From: an uncultured Gammaproteobacteria bacterium
GTDB taxonomy: Bacteria > Pseudomonadota > Gammaproteobacteria > SZUA-140
Assembly: GCA_945787585.1 (NCBI GenBank)
Contig: CALZIG010000311.1
Span: 1 to 6,062 of the forward strand
Direction of reading: 5' to 3'
DNA: 6,062 bases
The position numbers were made by a program, and so were the translations under genes. Shown piece after piece: positions 1 through 6,062 of the stretch. The notes under the pieces are model-generated. The model had not been told where the DNA came from. It worked only from the letters and a program-made list of their open reading frames with translations, and ran no database searches. Numbering within the stretch: the stretch's first letter is position 1; every line of letters starts with the position of its first letter.

Positions 1-1382
1 ACCTCCTGCGATCCCAGTACTTCTTGCGAGTCGACCTCCCAGGTATTGAGGATCTTGCCGCGCAACGGCATGATCGCCTGAAAGCTACGATCACGCGCCT
101 GCTTGGCAGAGCCGCCGGCCGAGTCACCTTCCACTAAAAATAGTTCGGTGCGTTCGAGATCCTGTGAGCTACAGTCCGCCAGTTTGCCCGGCAGGGCGGG
201 GCCGGTGGTGACCTTTTTACGCACCACTTTTTTACCGGCGCGCATGCGTGACTGTGCATTGCTGATCGCCAGCATCGCAATCTGCTCACCGGCATCGGTG
301 TGTTGGTTGAGCCACAGACTAAACGAATCTTTCACTACCCCGGAGACAAACGCGGCGCACTCACGCGACGACAGCCGCTCTTTGGTCTGACCACTAAACT
401 GTGGGTCTTCAAGTTTCACCGACAGTACATAGGCGCAACGTTCCCACACATCGTCCGGTGCGATCTTCACCCCGCGTGGCAACAGATTTCGATACTCGCA
501 GAAATCACGGATCGCATCGGTCAAGCCAGTGCGCAGACCATTCACATGGGTACCGCCCTGCCCGGTGGGAATCAGGTTGACGTAACTCTCTGTCACCAGC
601 TCCCCCCCTTCTGGCAACCACACCACCGCCCAGTCGGCGGCTTCGCGTTCTGAGGCGATGCTGCCGATCAACAACTCATCCGGCAGTAATGTGTAGCCTT
701 TTACTGCGTCATTCAGATAGTCACGCAGGCCATCTTCAAAATACCACTCTTCACGGGTATCGGACTTTTCATCATAAAAGGCCACATGCAGGCCGGGGCA
801 CAACACCGCCTTGGCGCGCAGTACATGACGCAAACGTGAGACCGACATCTTTGCTGAATCGAAATACTTGCCCTCAGGCCAGAAACGGATCGCGGTGCCG
901 CTGTTCTTTTTACCCACCGTACCGATCGTCTTCAGGTTTTCGACCTTATCGCCATGCTCAAAGGCCATCGAATATTCGCTGCCATCCCGCTTGATCTTCA
1001 CTTCCAGTCGTTTCGAAAGCGCATTCACCACCGAGACGCCGACGCCATGCAGACCGCCGGAAAACTGATAATTCTTATTAGAGAATTTGCCGCCCGCATG
1101 CAATTTGGTGAGGATCACTTCAACCCCGGGCACCTTCTCTACCGGGTGCTTATCAACCGGCATGCCGCGGCCGTCATCCTCGACCTCCAGTGAGCCGTCT
1201 TTATAGAGTGTCACCGAAATTGTTTTTGCATGCCCCGCGACCGCCTCATCGACACTGTTATCGATCACCTCCTGCGCCAGATGGTTGGGGCGCGTGGTGT
1301 CGGTGTACATGCCAGGGCGTTTGCGTACCGGTTCCAGTCCGGTTAATACCTCAATCGATTAGGCATCGTAATCTCTACTCAT
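1..1382 (-). CDS. parE: DNA topoisomerase IV subunit B (ParE), 5' part, with an in-frame stop at codon 8
   Basis: This is the ATPase subunit of topoisomerase IV, which with ParC decatenates daughter chromosomes. The minus-strand frame is open from the window edge to 1382 (460 codons; E. coli ParE is about 630 aa), except for one TAA at 1361-1359. Visible GHKL ATPase features are E38 and N42 in [11 protein letters not shown]69 in EDDGRGMP, and the ATP-lid glycines SGGLHGVG (108-115). The transducer QTK loop is at 332-334 and the TOPRIM start EGDSAGGSA at 418-426. [17 protein letters not shown] and the YTDTTRPNH segment point to ParE, although the family overlaps GyrB. The ATG at 1382 is chosen because AGGA lies 6 nt upstream and the first residues (MSRDYDA) align without gaps to E. 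coli MTQTYNA. The C-terminal TOPRIM remainder and ParC-binding part lie outside the window. Family identity is very secure; whether the gene is functional as written is not, because of the stop. Confidence 0.95.
1359..1361 (-). other. parE: Premature TAA (codon 8) in parE
   Basis: The minus-strand codons from 1382 read ATG AGT AGA GAT TAC GAT GCC TAA TCG ATT GAG. The TAA sits where E. coli ParE has Asp8, and the residues on both sides (Tyr5 before, SIEVLTGL after) match the family without a gap. This is therefore a one-codon substitution such as CAA to TAA, not a frameshift. I checked every other codon from 1358 down to 3 and found no further stop. The next in-frame ATG (1310-1308, codon 25) has no Shine-Dalgarno sequence and would remove the N-terminal arm, including Tyr5, which in GyrB/ParE reaches the partner subunit's ATP site. 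Confidence 0.9.
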
Positions 1383-1461
1383 GGATGTTCCTGTTCTCTT
1401 CTGTCGCTGCGGGTGACTGATGGTTGCTGGTAACGGACGATGGAGCGGCCAACGGGCATGG

Positions 1462-1491
1462 AGTCTAGCACCAAGGCGGCGTCGAATACAA
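1462..1491 (-). promoter_or_regulatory. Candidate sigma-70 promoter for parE
   Basis: On the minus strand, TTGTAT (1491-1486) and TAGACT (1467-1462) are separated by 18 nt, a reasonable -35/-10 pair. It would place the transcript start roughly 70 nt upstream of the parE ATG. The call rests only on consensus resemblance; the -10 keeps the key TA....T positions but is not strong. Confidence 0.35.
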
Positions 1492-1542
1492 AGCAGCGTG
1501 TCAGACGCTCATCTGCTCGCCCATTATGTCGGCCGCTGCTTT
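1490..1542. repeat. 9-bp perfect inverted repeat in the parE/xseB divergent region
   Basis: AAAGCAGCG at 1490-1498 is the exact reverse complement of CGCTGCTTT at 1534-1542, with 35 nt between. The left arm overlaps the candidate -35 of the parE promoter, and the right arm ends 1 nt before the candidate -10 of the xseB promoter. It could be a paired operator or chance; the wide spacing argues against a terminator hairpin. Confidence 0.4.
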
Positions 1543-1543
1543 T

Positions 1544-1554
1544 TATAGTAGAAT
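1544..1554 (+). promoter_or_regulatory. Candidate -10 region for the xseB operon
   Basis: TATAGTAGAAT contains two overlapping -10-like hexamers, TATAGT (1544-1549) and TAGAAT (1549-1554), preceded by a T-run. No good -35 is found 16-18 nt upstream. A start near 1556-1562 would give a leader of about 45 nt before the TTG at 1604 and would exclude the ATG at 1526 from the mRNA, which supports the shorter xseB start. Confidence 0.4.
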
Positions 1555-1593
1555 CCTGCCCAATCTAAGAACCCTGAGCCATGGAAGCAGTAC

Positions 1594-1597
1594 GGAG
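1594..1597 (+). promoter_or_regulatory. Ribosome binding site that decides the xseB TTG start
   Basis: GGAG lies 6 nt before TTG 1604. No comparable purine-rich site precedes the ATG at 1526. This is the main sequence reason for annotating a non-ATG start. Confidence 0.7.
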
Positions 1598-1603
1598 CCC
1601 ATT

Positions 1604-1876
1604 TTGGTCAAAAAAAAACGCAGTAAAAAAGATCTCCCAGCCGATTTTGAAGGCGCCCTTGAGGCACTCGAAACGCTGGTGGAGCAGATGGAAGCGGGCG
1701 AAATTACGCTGGAAGAATCGCTGGAGCACTTTGAGCGCGGTATTCTGCTCACCCGCACCTGTCAGGAGGCGCTGAAAGCCGCCGAACAGAAAGTTGAAAT
1801 TCTGATGAAAAACAGTCCTGATGCGAGTACACAGCCCTTTGCCAGTACTCATCCCACAGATAACGACCGTGACTAA
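1604..1876 (+). CDS. xseB: Exodeoxyribonuclease VII small subunit (XseB)
   Basis: This is the small subunit of exonuclease VII, which assembles in several copies on the catalytic XseA subunit to degrade single-stranded DNA in the cytoplasm. From the TTG at 1604 the protein is 90 aa (E. coli XseB is 80 aa). The conserved two-helix core is clear: DFEGALEALETLVEQMEAGEI, then LEESLEHFERGILL, then CQEALKAAEQKVEIL; the last ~20 residues are a variable polar tail. The TTG start is preferred over the ATG at 1526. It has GGAG at 1594-1597 with 6-nt spacing, it gives the usual Lys-rich N-terminus (MVKKKRSKK), and the upstream 26 codons do not resemble the family and overlap the likely promoter. An A9 run (1610-1618) encodes the first lysines. 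xseA is not in the window. The stop overlaps the ispA start, so the two genes are probably translationally coupled. Confidence 0.93.
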   Translation: MVKKKRSKKDLPADFEGALEALETLVEQMEAGEITLEESLEHFERGILLTRTCQEALKAAEQKVEILMKNSPDASTQPFASTHPTDNDRD

Positions 1877-2780
1877 CAATAGCGCCGCATTCAAAGCACT
1901 GATGTTGCAGTGCAAGGCACGCGTGCAGGCGGCACTCGACCAGTGGCTGCCCGCCGCCGAGCGTAAACCGGAGACACTGCACGAAGCGATGCGCTACTCT
2001 GCACTCGCCGGTGGTAAGTATGTGCGCCCGCTACTGGTCTACTCGACGGGCCAGGCGCTTGGCGTCAGCCCAACGGCGCTTGACGGCCCCGCCTGTGCGA
2101 TTGAACTGATCCATAGCTATTCACTGGTACACGACGACCTGCCCGCGATGGACGATGACGATCTGCGCCGCGGCAAACCGACCTGTCACAAGGCCTTTGA
2201 CGAGGCGACGGCAATCCTCACCGGCGATGCACTACAGACGCTGGCGTTTCACATCCTCACGACCGACCCGTCCATATCTGTACCCGCAACACAACGGCTG
2301 CGCATGATTGAAACCCTGTCGTCTGCAAGCGGCTCACTCGGCATGGCCGGTGGCCAGGCGATCGACCTTGAAGCGGATGGCAAGGGCAACAGTATGTCGC
2401 TCGCGGCGCTCGAATACATGCACGCACAGAAAACCGGTGCGCTCATCTGTGCCAGTGTGCGGCTCGGCGCCCTCAGCCACGCAGATGTCGATGAAGCGAC
2501 GCTTGCACACCTCGCACAATATGCCGCCAATATCGGGCTCGCCTTCCAGATTCGTGACGACATCCTCGATATCGAGGCCTCTACCGACACACTAGGGAAA
2601 AGCCAGGGGGCGGATATCGCCAGAAACAAACCGACTTATCCTGCCCTGCTGGGCATGGACGGCGCAAAACAGAAGGCACAACAGCTGCACGAAGCGGCGC
2701 TTGAAAACCTTGCAACACTGGGCAGTGAAGGTGATCCCCTGCGCTGGATCTCAGAATATATCGTGCAGCGGCCCAACTAA
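1869..2780 (+). CDS. ispA: Farnesyl diphosphate synthase / short-chain trans-prenyltransferase (IspA)
   Basis: IspA condenses dimethylallyl diphosphate with two isopentenyl diphosphates to make farnesyl diphosphate in the cytoplasm, the precursor of quinone side chains and undecaprenyl carriers. From the GTG at 1869 the protein is 303 aa (E. coli IspA is 299). GGKYVRP (48-54) is the substrate-diphosphate binding segment. The first Asp-rich motif is DDLPAMD (89-95) followed by DDDLRRG; the KTGALI motif is present; the second Asp-rich motif is DDILD (230-234). Tyr84 and Ser85, five and four residues before the first motif, match the chain-length-determining pair I recall for bacterial FPP synthases, so a C15 product is inferred; GPP or GGPP synthesis cannot be excluded. 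The GTG start gives the family length and overlaps the xseB stop by 8 nt, although its Shine-Dalgarno is weak; the ATG at 1821 would add 16 unconserved residues inside xseB. xseB-ispA-dxs is a familiar proteobacterial gene order. Confidence 0.95.
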   Translation: MTNNSAAFKALMLQCKARVQAALDQWLPAAERKPETLHEAMRYSALAGGKYVRPLLVYSTGQALGVSPTALDGPACAIELIHSYSLVHDDLPAMDDDDLRRGKPTCHKAFDEATAILTGDALQTLAFHILTTDPSISVPATQRLRMIETLSSASGSLGMAGGQAIDLEADGKGNSMSLAALEYMHAQKTGALICASVRLGALSHADVDEATLAHLAQYAANIGLAFQIRDDILDIEASTDTLGKSQGADIARNKPTYPALLGMDGAKQKAQQLHEAALENLATLGSEGDPLRWISEYIVQRPN

Positions 2781-2888
2781 TCTCCTTTAACTAACACTCG
2801 TTGCAAAAGGTATCGCGCGGCCACCAGAAGCAGCAAAATCTATGATATATTGGGCGATTGCGTATAAAAACCAGCCGATTAGAGCTCA
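2781..2888 (+). promoter_or_regulatory. ispA-dxs intergenic gap with a possible promoter
   Basis: The 108-nt gap is the longest within the plus-strand gene run and becomes AT-rich towards dxs. TATGATATATT (2841-2851) and TATAAA (2863-2868) resemble -10 elements, but neither has a convincing -35 at the right distance. TTGCAA at 2801 is 34 nt from the first of them. No terminator hairpin with a T-run is present, so readthrough from ispA is likely, with a possible extra start for dxs. Confidence 0.25.
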
Positions 2889-4799
2889 ATGACTACCACT
2901 GAAAACCGCTACCCGCTGCTGCATAAGATTGACTCACCCGCCGATCTGCGCCAGCTATCCGCTGGCGAACTGGAACCGCTGGCACGCGAGCTGCGCAATT
3001 TTCTGATTCAGTCGGTCTCGCAGACCGGTGGGCATCTCTCATCCAGCCTCGGCACCATTGAGCTGACCATCGCGCTGCAATACATCTACAACACCCCGGA
3101 TGATCGTCTAGTGTGGGATGTGGGCCATCAGGCCTATCCCCACAAGATCCTCACCGGACGCCGCGAACGCATGAGCACACTGCGTAAAAAAGATGGCCTG
3201 AGCGGGTTTATCAAACGCAAAGAGAGTGACTATGACACCTTCGGTGTCGGCCACTCCAGCACCTCCATCAGTGCCGCACTCGGCATGGCGATCGCCGCCG
3301 AAAAAACCGGCAGTTCACGCAAGGCGGTGGCGATTATTGGCGATGGAGCGATGACCGCCGGCATGGCCTTTGAGGCGCTAAACCACGCCGGCCATCTCAA
3401 TAATGATCTGCTGGTGATTCTCAACGATAACGAGATGTCGATCTCGCCCAACGTCGGCGGCATGTCGAACTACCTCGCCAAACTGCTCTCCGGCAAGCTC
3501 TACACTTCGGTGCGCGAAAGTGGCAAAAAGGTGCTGAGTGCCGTCCCACCGATGCGTGAACTGGCACGCCGCGCCGAAGAGCATATGAAAGGGATGGTCA
3601 TCCCCGGCACGCTGTTCGAGGAACTCGGTTTTAACTACTACGGCCCAGTGGATGGTCATGACATTCCCACGCTCATCACCACGCTGCGCAATCTACGCAG
3701 TCACAAAGGGCCGCAGTTTCTGCATGTTGTGACAAAAAAGGGGCGCGGTTACCAACCTGCGGAAGAGAACCCCTGCACCTATCACGGCGTGACCCCCTTT
3801 GATCCCGACAACGGCAAGATGCATGCAGCCAACACCGCCAGTAGCACGCCAACTTATACGCAGGTGTTTGGCGACTGGTTGTGCGACATGGCCAAACAGG
3901 AGCCAACGCTGGTCGCCATTACCCCCGCGATGTGTGAAGGCTCTGGCATGGTGAAGTTTTCGCGCCAGTTCGCCAATCGTTTTTATGATGTCGGGATTGC
4001 GGAACAGCACGCCGTCACCCTCGCCGCCGGACTTGCCTGTGATGGCATCAAACCGGTGGTGGCAATCTACTCTACCTTCCTGCAACGCGCCTATGACCAG
4101 TTGATTCACGATGTTGCGATTCAGAATTTGCCGGTCGTTTTTGCGATCGACCGCGCCGGACTGGTCGGTGCGGACGGCCCGACCCACGCGGGCAGCTTCG
4201 ACCTCAGTTACCTGCGTTGCATCCCCAACATGGTGGTCATGGCGCCCAGCAACGAAAATGAGTGCCGCCAGATGCTCTACACCGCCACGCACCTGAATGG
4301 CCCAAGCGCCGTGCGTTATCCGCGTGGGCGCGGCCCCGGCGTAGCAGTTGAACAGACCATGCAAGCGATTGAGCTCGGCAAGGGCGTGGTACTCAAACAA
4401 GGTCAATCTGTCGCGATCCTCGCCTTTGGCAGCCGTGTTCAGGTAGCTGTGGCGGCCGCAAACGAACTCAATGCGACGGTGGTCGACATGCGCTTTGTTA
4501 AACCCATCGATGAGGCGCTCATCCTCGAATTGTCGAATAACCATGATTTACTCGTGACTATTGAAGAAAATGTCATCATGGGGGGCGCCGGGAGTGCCGT
4601 GAATGAAGTGCTTGCTGCGCAAAACGTGGTGCTCCCCGTGATCAATATGGGCCTGCCAGACGAATATTGCGAACAGGGTGACCACGAGTCACTGCTTGAA
4701 GGTTACGGCCTCAGCAAAGCAGGCATCATAAAACAGGTAAATGACTTTCATCAACAGACCGCATGCCATACAATAGGCGCTCGCACTAATTCCCACTAA
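2889..4799 (+). CDS. dxs: 1-deoxy-D-xylulose-5-phosphate synthase (Dxs)
   Basis: Dxs is a cytoplasmic thiamine-diphosphate enzyme that condenses pyruvate and glyceraldehyde 3-phosphate to 1-deoxy-D-xylulose 5-phosphate, with CO2 release, the entry step of the MEP pathway; the product is also used for thiamine and pyridoxal synthesis. The protein is 636 aa (E. coli 620), and the extra residues are mainly a polar C-terminal tail ending in TNSH. H49 in GGHLSSS, H80 in [10 protein letters not shown] and H122 in GHSSTS are conserved. The ThDP/Mg motif runs from GDGAMTAG (151-158, D152) to NDNEMSIS (179-186, with N181 and M183). E372 in GIAEQHAV is the glutamate that activates the cofactor. [15 protein letters not shown] marks the pyrimidine-binding domain, and a transketolase C-terminal domain follows. 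The ATG at 2889 has a weak TTAGAG site 4 nt upstream, but the N-terminus aligns well with the family. queD follows after 19 nt. Confidence 0.98.
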   Translation: MTTTENRYPLLHKIDSPADLRQLSAGELEPLARELRNFLIQSVSQTGGHLSSSLGTIELTIALQYIYNTPDDRLVWDVGHQAYPHKILTGRRERMSTLRKKDGLSGFIKRKESDYDTFGVGHSSTSISAALGMAIAAEKTGSSRKAVAIIGDGAMTAGMAFEALNHAGHLNNDLLVILNDNEMSISPNVGGMSNYLAKLLSGKLYTSVRESGKKVLSAVPPMRELARRAEEHMKGMVIPGTLFEELGFNYYGPVDGHDIPTLITTLRNLRSHKGPQFLHVVTKKGRGYQPAEENPCTYHGVTPFDPDNGKMHAANTASSTPTYTQVFGDWLCDMAKQEPTLVAITPAMCEGSGMVKFSRQFANRFYDVGIAEQHAVTLAAGLACDGIKPVVAIYSTFLQRAYDQLIHDVAIQNLPVVFAIDRAGLVGADGPTHAGSFDLSYLRCIPNMVVMAPSNENECRQMLYTATHLNGPSAVRYPRGRGPGVAVEQTMQAIELGKGVVLKQGQSVAILAFGSRVQVAVAAANELNATVVDMRFVKPIDEALILELSNNHDLLVTIEENVIMGGAGSAVNEVLAAQNVVLPVINMGLPDEYCEQGDHESLLEGYGLSKAGIIKQVNDFHQQTACHTIGARTNSH

Positions 4800-4818
4800 T
4801 CCAGTCAAGATCATTGCT

Positions 4819-5199
4819 ATGCCCCCTCGTTACACACTCAAGATCGTCACCGACTTTGCAGCCGCACACTCACTGCGCGACTACCCCGGCGACTGCTCGC
4901 GCCTACACGGCCATAACTGGAAGGTGGAAGCCGAAGTCGTCGCCACTGAACTGAATAAAGTCGGCATGGGGATTGACTTTAAGGCGATCAAAATAGAAAC
5001 GAAACTACTGATAGATCAACTCGATCATCGCTATCTCAACGAGATCCCACCGTTCGATGAGATCAACCCGACCGCCGAAAACATTGCGGCGTACCTCTAT
5101 CAGGGCCTGTCAAAAAAACTTAATGGCAACACGCTACGGGTAAATGCCATCACACTGTGGGAAACCGAGCGCGCCTGTGTGCGCTACTCAGAGGAATAA
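4819..5199 (+). CDS. queD: 6-carboxy-5,6,7,8-tetrahydropterin synthase (QueD, PTPS family)
   Basis: QueD converts 7,8-dihydroneopterin triphosphate to 6-carboxy-5,6,7,8-tetrahydropterin, the second step towards preQ0/queuosine tRNA modification. The 126-aa protein (E. coli QueD is about 120) has zinc ligands H17 (AAAHSL), H30 and H32 (LHGH). The catalytic Cys26 sits in CSRLHGH, giving the CxxxHGH pattern of QueD rather than the ExxxHGH pattern of the folate-type PTPS-III. D69-H70 in QLDHRYLN supply the catalytic dyad, NPTAEN (83-88) matches the conserved PTxE segment, and E115 in WETERA is the pterin-anchoring glutamate. A mammalian-type 6-pyruvoyl-tetrahydropterin synthase role is less likely given the Cys spacing and bacterial context. 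The Shine-Dalgarno is weak (AAGA). It sits 5 nt before folE2, whose product is its substrate, which strongly supports the assignment. Confidence 0.92.
   Translation: MPPRYTLKIVTDFAAAHSLRDYPGDCSRLHGHNWKVEAEVVATELNKVGMGIDFKAIKIETKLLIDQLDHRYLNEIPPFDEINPTAENIAAYLYQGLSKKLNGNTLRVNAITLWETERACVRYSEE
5191..5195 (+). promoter_or_regulatory. Ribosome binding site for folE2 inside the queD 3' end
   Basis: GAGGA overlaps the final queD codons and lies 9 nt before ATG 5205. It fixes the folE2 start and suggests coupled translation of the two genes. Confidence 0.7.
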
Positions 5200-5204
5200 G
5201 CGTT

Positions 5205-5996
5205 ATGAACGAAACAAATACACAGATCGCAGACGTACAGAATGATCCGGACAATCGCCAGATACCGATCAACAAAGTCGGTATCAAAGATATCCGCCAT
5301 CCAGTGCGCGTCAAAGACCGTAGCGAAGGCGAGCAGCACACCATCGCCAACTTTAATATGTATGTCGACCTGCCTCATAATTTTAAGGGAACACACATGT
5401 CGCGTTTTGTGAAGCTGTTGAATTCTCATGAACGCGAGATCAGTGTCGAATCATTTGAAGAGATTCTGGCTGATATGGCCAAGTTACTGGATGCTGAATC
5501 TGGCCATATTGAAATGAGCTTCCCCTATTTCATCAACAAAGCAGCCCCTGTTAGCAAAGTCGAGAGCCTGCTTGATTATGATGTGACACTGATTGGCGAA
5601 ATCACCGGCGGGAAAAGCAATATCACCATCAAAGTGGTAGTGCCTGTCACCAGCCTTTGCCCCTGCTCTAAACAGATCTCCGACTACGGCGCACACAACC
5701 AGCGCTCTCATGTCACGGTGACGGCACGCACCGAAGGCTTTGTCTGGATTGAAGACCTGATCGATATCATCGAACAAGAGGCATCATGCGAAATCTTTGG
5801 CCTGCTGAAACGACCTGATGAGAAGTATGTGACCGAACGTGCCTACGATAATCCCAAGTTCGTTGAAGATATGGTGCGCGATGTTGCAGCACGCCTCAAT
5901 GCCGATGATCGGATCACCGCCTATACGCTGGAATCAGAAAACTTTGAATCGATTCACAATCACTCGGCCTACGCGTTAATTGAAAAAATAAAATAG
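5205..5996 (+). CDS. folE2: GTP cyclohydrolase IB (FolE2/GCYH-IB)
   Basis: FolE2 hydrolyses GTP to 7,8-dihydroneopterin triphosphate plus formate, feeding both folate and queuosine synthesis. The protein is 263 aa, typical of the type IB family and unrelated in motif pattern to FolE (IA). Conserved segments are HPVRVKDR (32-39), GTHMSRF (62-68), SLCPCSK (150-156) and GAHNQRSH (162-169). Compared from memory with the Neisseria GCYH-IB structure, C152, H164 and E206 are at the expected metal-ligand positions and E221 at the catalytic glutamate, all with a constant +5 offset. The ATG at 5205 is preferred to an in-frame ATG at 5157 inside queD because GAGGA (5191-5195) lies 9 nt upstream and the intervening residues merely read queD out of frame. 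Type IB enzymes accept several divalent metals and in some bacteria are Zur-controlled; the 5-nt gap to queD leaves no room for a dedicated promoter here, so operon expression is inferred. The stop is TAG. Confidence 0.96.
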   Translation: MNETNTQIADVQNDPDNRQIPINKVGIKDIRHPVRVKDRSEGEQHTIANFNMYVDLPHNFKGTHMSRFVKLLNSHEREISVESFEEILADMAKLLDAESGHIEMSFPYFINKAAPVSKVESLLDYDVTLIGEITGGKSNITIKVVVPVTSLCPCSKQISDYGAHNQRSHVTVTARTEGFVWIEDLIDIIEQEASCEIFGLLKRPDEKYVTERAYDNPKFVEDMVRDVAARLNADDRITAYTLESENFESIHNHSAYALIEKIK

Positions 5997-6062
5997 CGTA
6001 ACCATATATATTATTTAAATTACATAGTAACCTCACGGAAGAGACTAAATAATTTTTGATTA
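5997..6062. other. AT-rich intergenic tail after folE2
   Basis: GC falls to about 23% over 6001-6062 (14 G/C in 62 bases), far below the flanking genes. The stretch contains TATATATTATTTAAATT and a final ATTTTTGATTA. No hairpin followed by a T-run is seen, so a terminator is not called. It may be the end of the operon, an upstream promoter region of a gene beyond the window, or both. Confidence 0.4.

Larger units (their letters stand above)
1383..1603. other. Divergent intergenic region between parE and xseB
   Basis: About 220 bp separate the two outward-facing genes. It holds the parE Shine-Dalgarno (AGGA, minus strand, just above 1382), a candidate promoter in each direction, and a 9-bp perfect inverted repeat. 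A reading frame open from the ATG at 1526 only extends xseB upstream with unconserved residues, and I do not regard it as coding. No RNA gene or terminator is visible. Confidence 0.6.

Noticed and set aside
1359..1361. TAA reassigned to a sense codon in this organism
   Set aside because: Four other genes in the window end in TAA at family-typical protein lengths, so general reassignment is not supported.
103..1420. Chain of overlapping plus-strand frames of 66-117 codons
   Set aside because: All lie antisense to parE, whose minus-strand frame carries clear family motifs; the plus-strand translations have no recognisable domain and overlap one another.
1526..1603. N-terminal extension of XseB from ATG 1526
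   Set aside because: The 26 extra residues are unconserved, lack a Shine-Dalgarno and overlap the probable -10 element.
2249..2629. Minus-strand open frame of 126 codons inside ispA
   Set aside because: A shadow of the ispA coding frame, with no motif and no ribosome binding site of note.
2784..2810. CCTTT/AAAGG inverted repeat after ispA as a terminator
   Set aside because: Only a 5-bp, AT-rich stem with a 17-nt loop and no following T-run.
3693..4544. Minus-strand open frame of 283 codons
   Set aside because: It is antisense to dxs, whose plus-strand product is unambiguous. The long antisense frame follows from dxs codon bias; the translation resembles no family I know.
4784..4800. Direct repeat CACTAAT x2 at the dxs stop codon
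   Set aside because: A 7-nt repeat with 3 nt between copies is likely chance; it merely sits in the variable Dxs tail and the stop is normal.

Overview
The window reads as an ordinary chromosomal housekeeping region of a proteobacterium, most likely a gammaproteobacterium. The evidence is the close match of the ParE, XseB, IspA, Dxs, QueD and FolE2 products to the E. coli/gammaproteobacterial families (recalled from memory, no search run) and the xseB-ispA-dxs gene order. I would not name a genus. There are no mobile elements, RNA genes, CRISPR arrays or obvious foreign genes.

Layout. Positions 1-1382 (minus strand) hold the N-terminal ~460 codons of parE (topoisomerase IV subunit B), running off the left edge. 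About 220 bp of divergent regulatory DNA follows (1383-1603). The plus strand then carries xseB (TTG start at 1604), ispA (GTG start at 1869, overlapping xseB by 8 nt), a 108-bp gap, dxs (2889-4799), queD (4819-5199) and folE2 (5205-5996). The window ends in a strongly AT-rich stretch (5997-6062).

How the genes work together. Dxs makes 1-deoxy-D-xylulose 5-phosphate, the first step of the MEP isoprenoid pathway. IspA condenses the pathway's C5 end products to farnesyl diphosphate. FolE2 opens GTP to 7,8-dihydroneopterin triphosphate, and QueD converts that to 6-carboxytetrahydropterin for queuosine/7-deazaguanine synthesis; the same FolE2 product also feeds folate. XseB is the small subunit of exonuclease VII. 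The tight spacing of xseB/ispA and dxs/queD/folE2 suggests one or two co-directional transcripts.

The one real anomaly is an in-frame TAA at codon 8 of parE (1359-1361), in an otherwise uninterrupted and well conserved reading frame. It lies just after the start codon that has the only convincing ribosome binding site. Because topoisomerase IV is normally essential, this is either a sequencing/assembly error, a recent nonsense mutation, or a case of unusual initiation or readthrough. Nothing here looks like a previously undescribed system.
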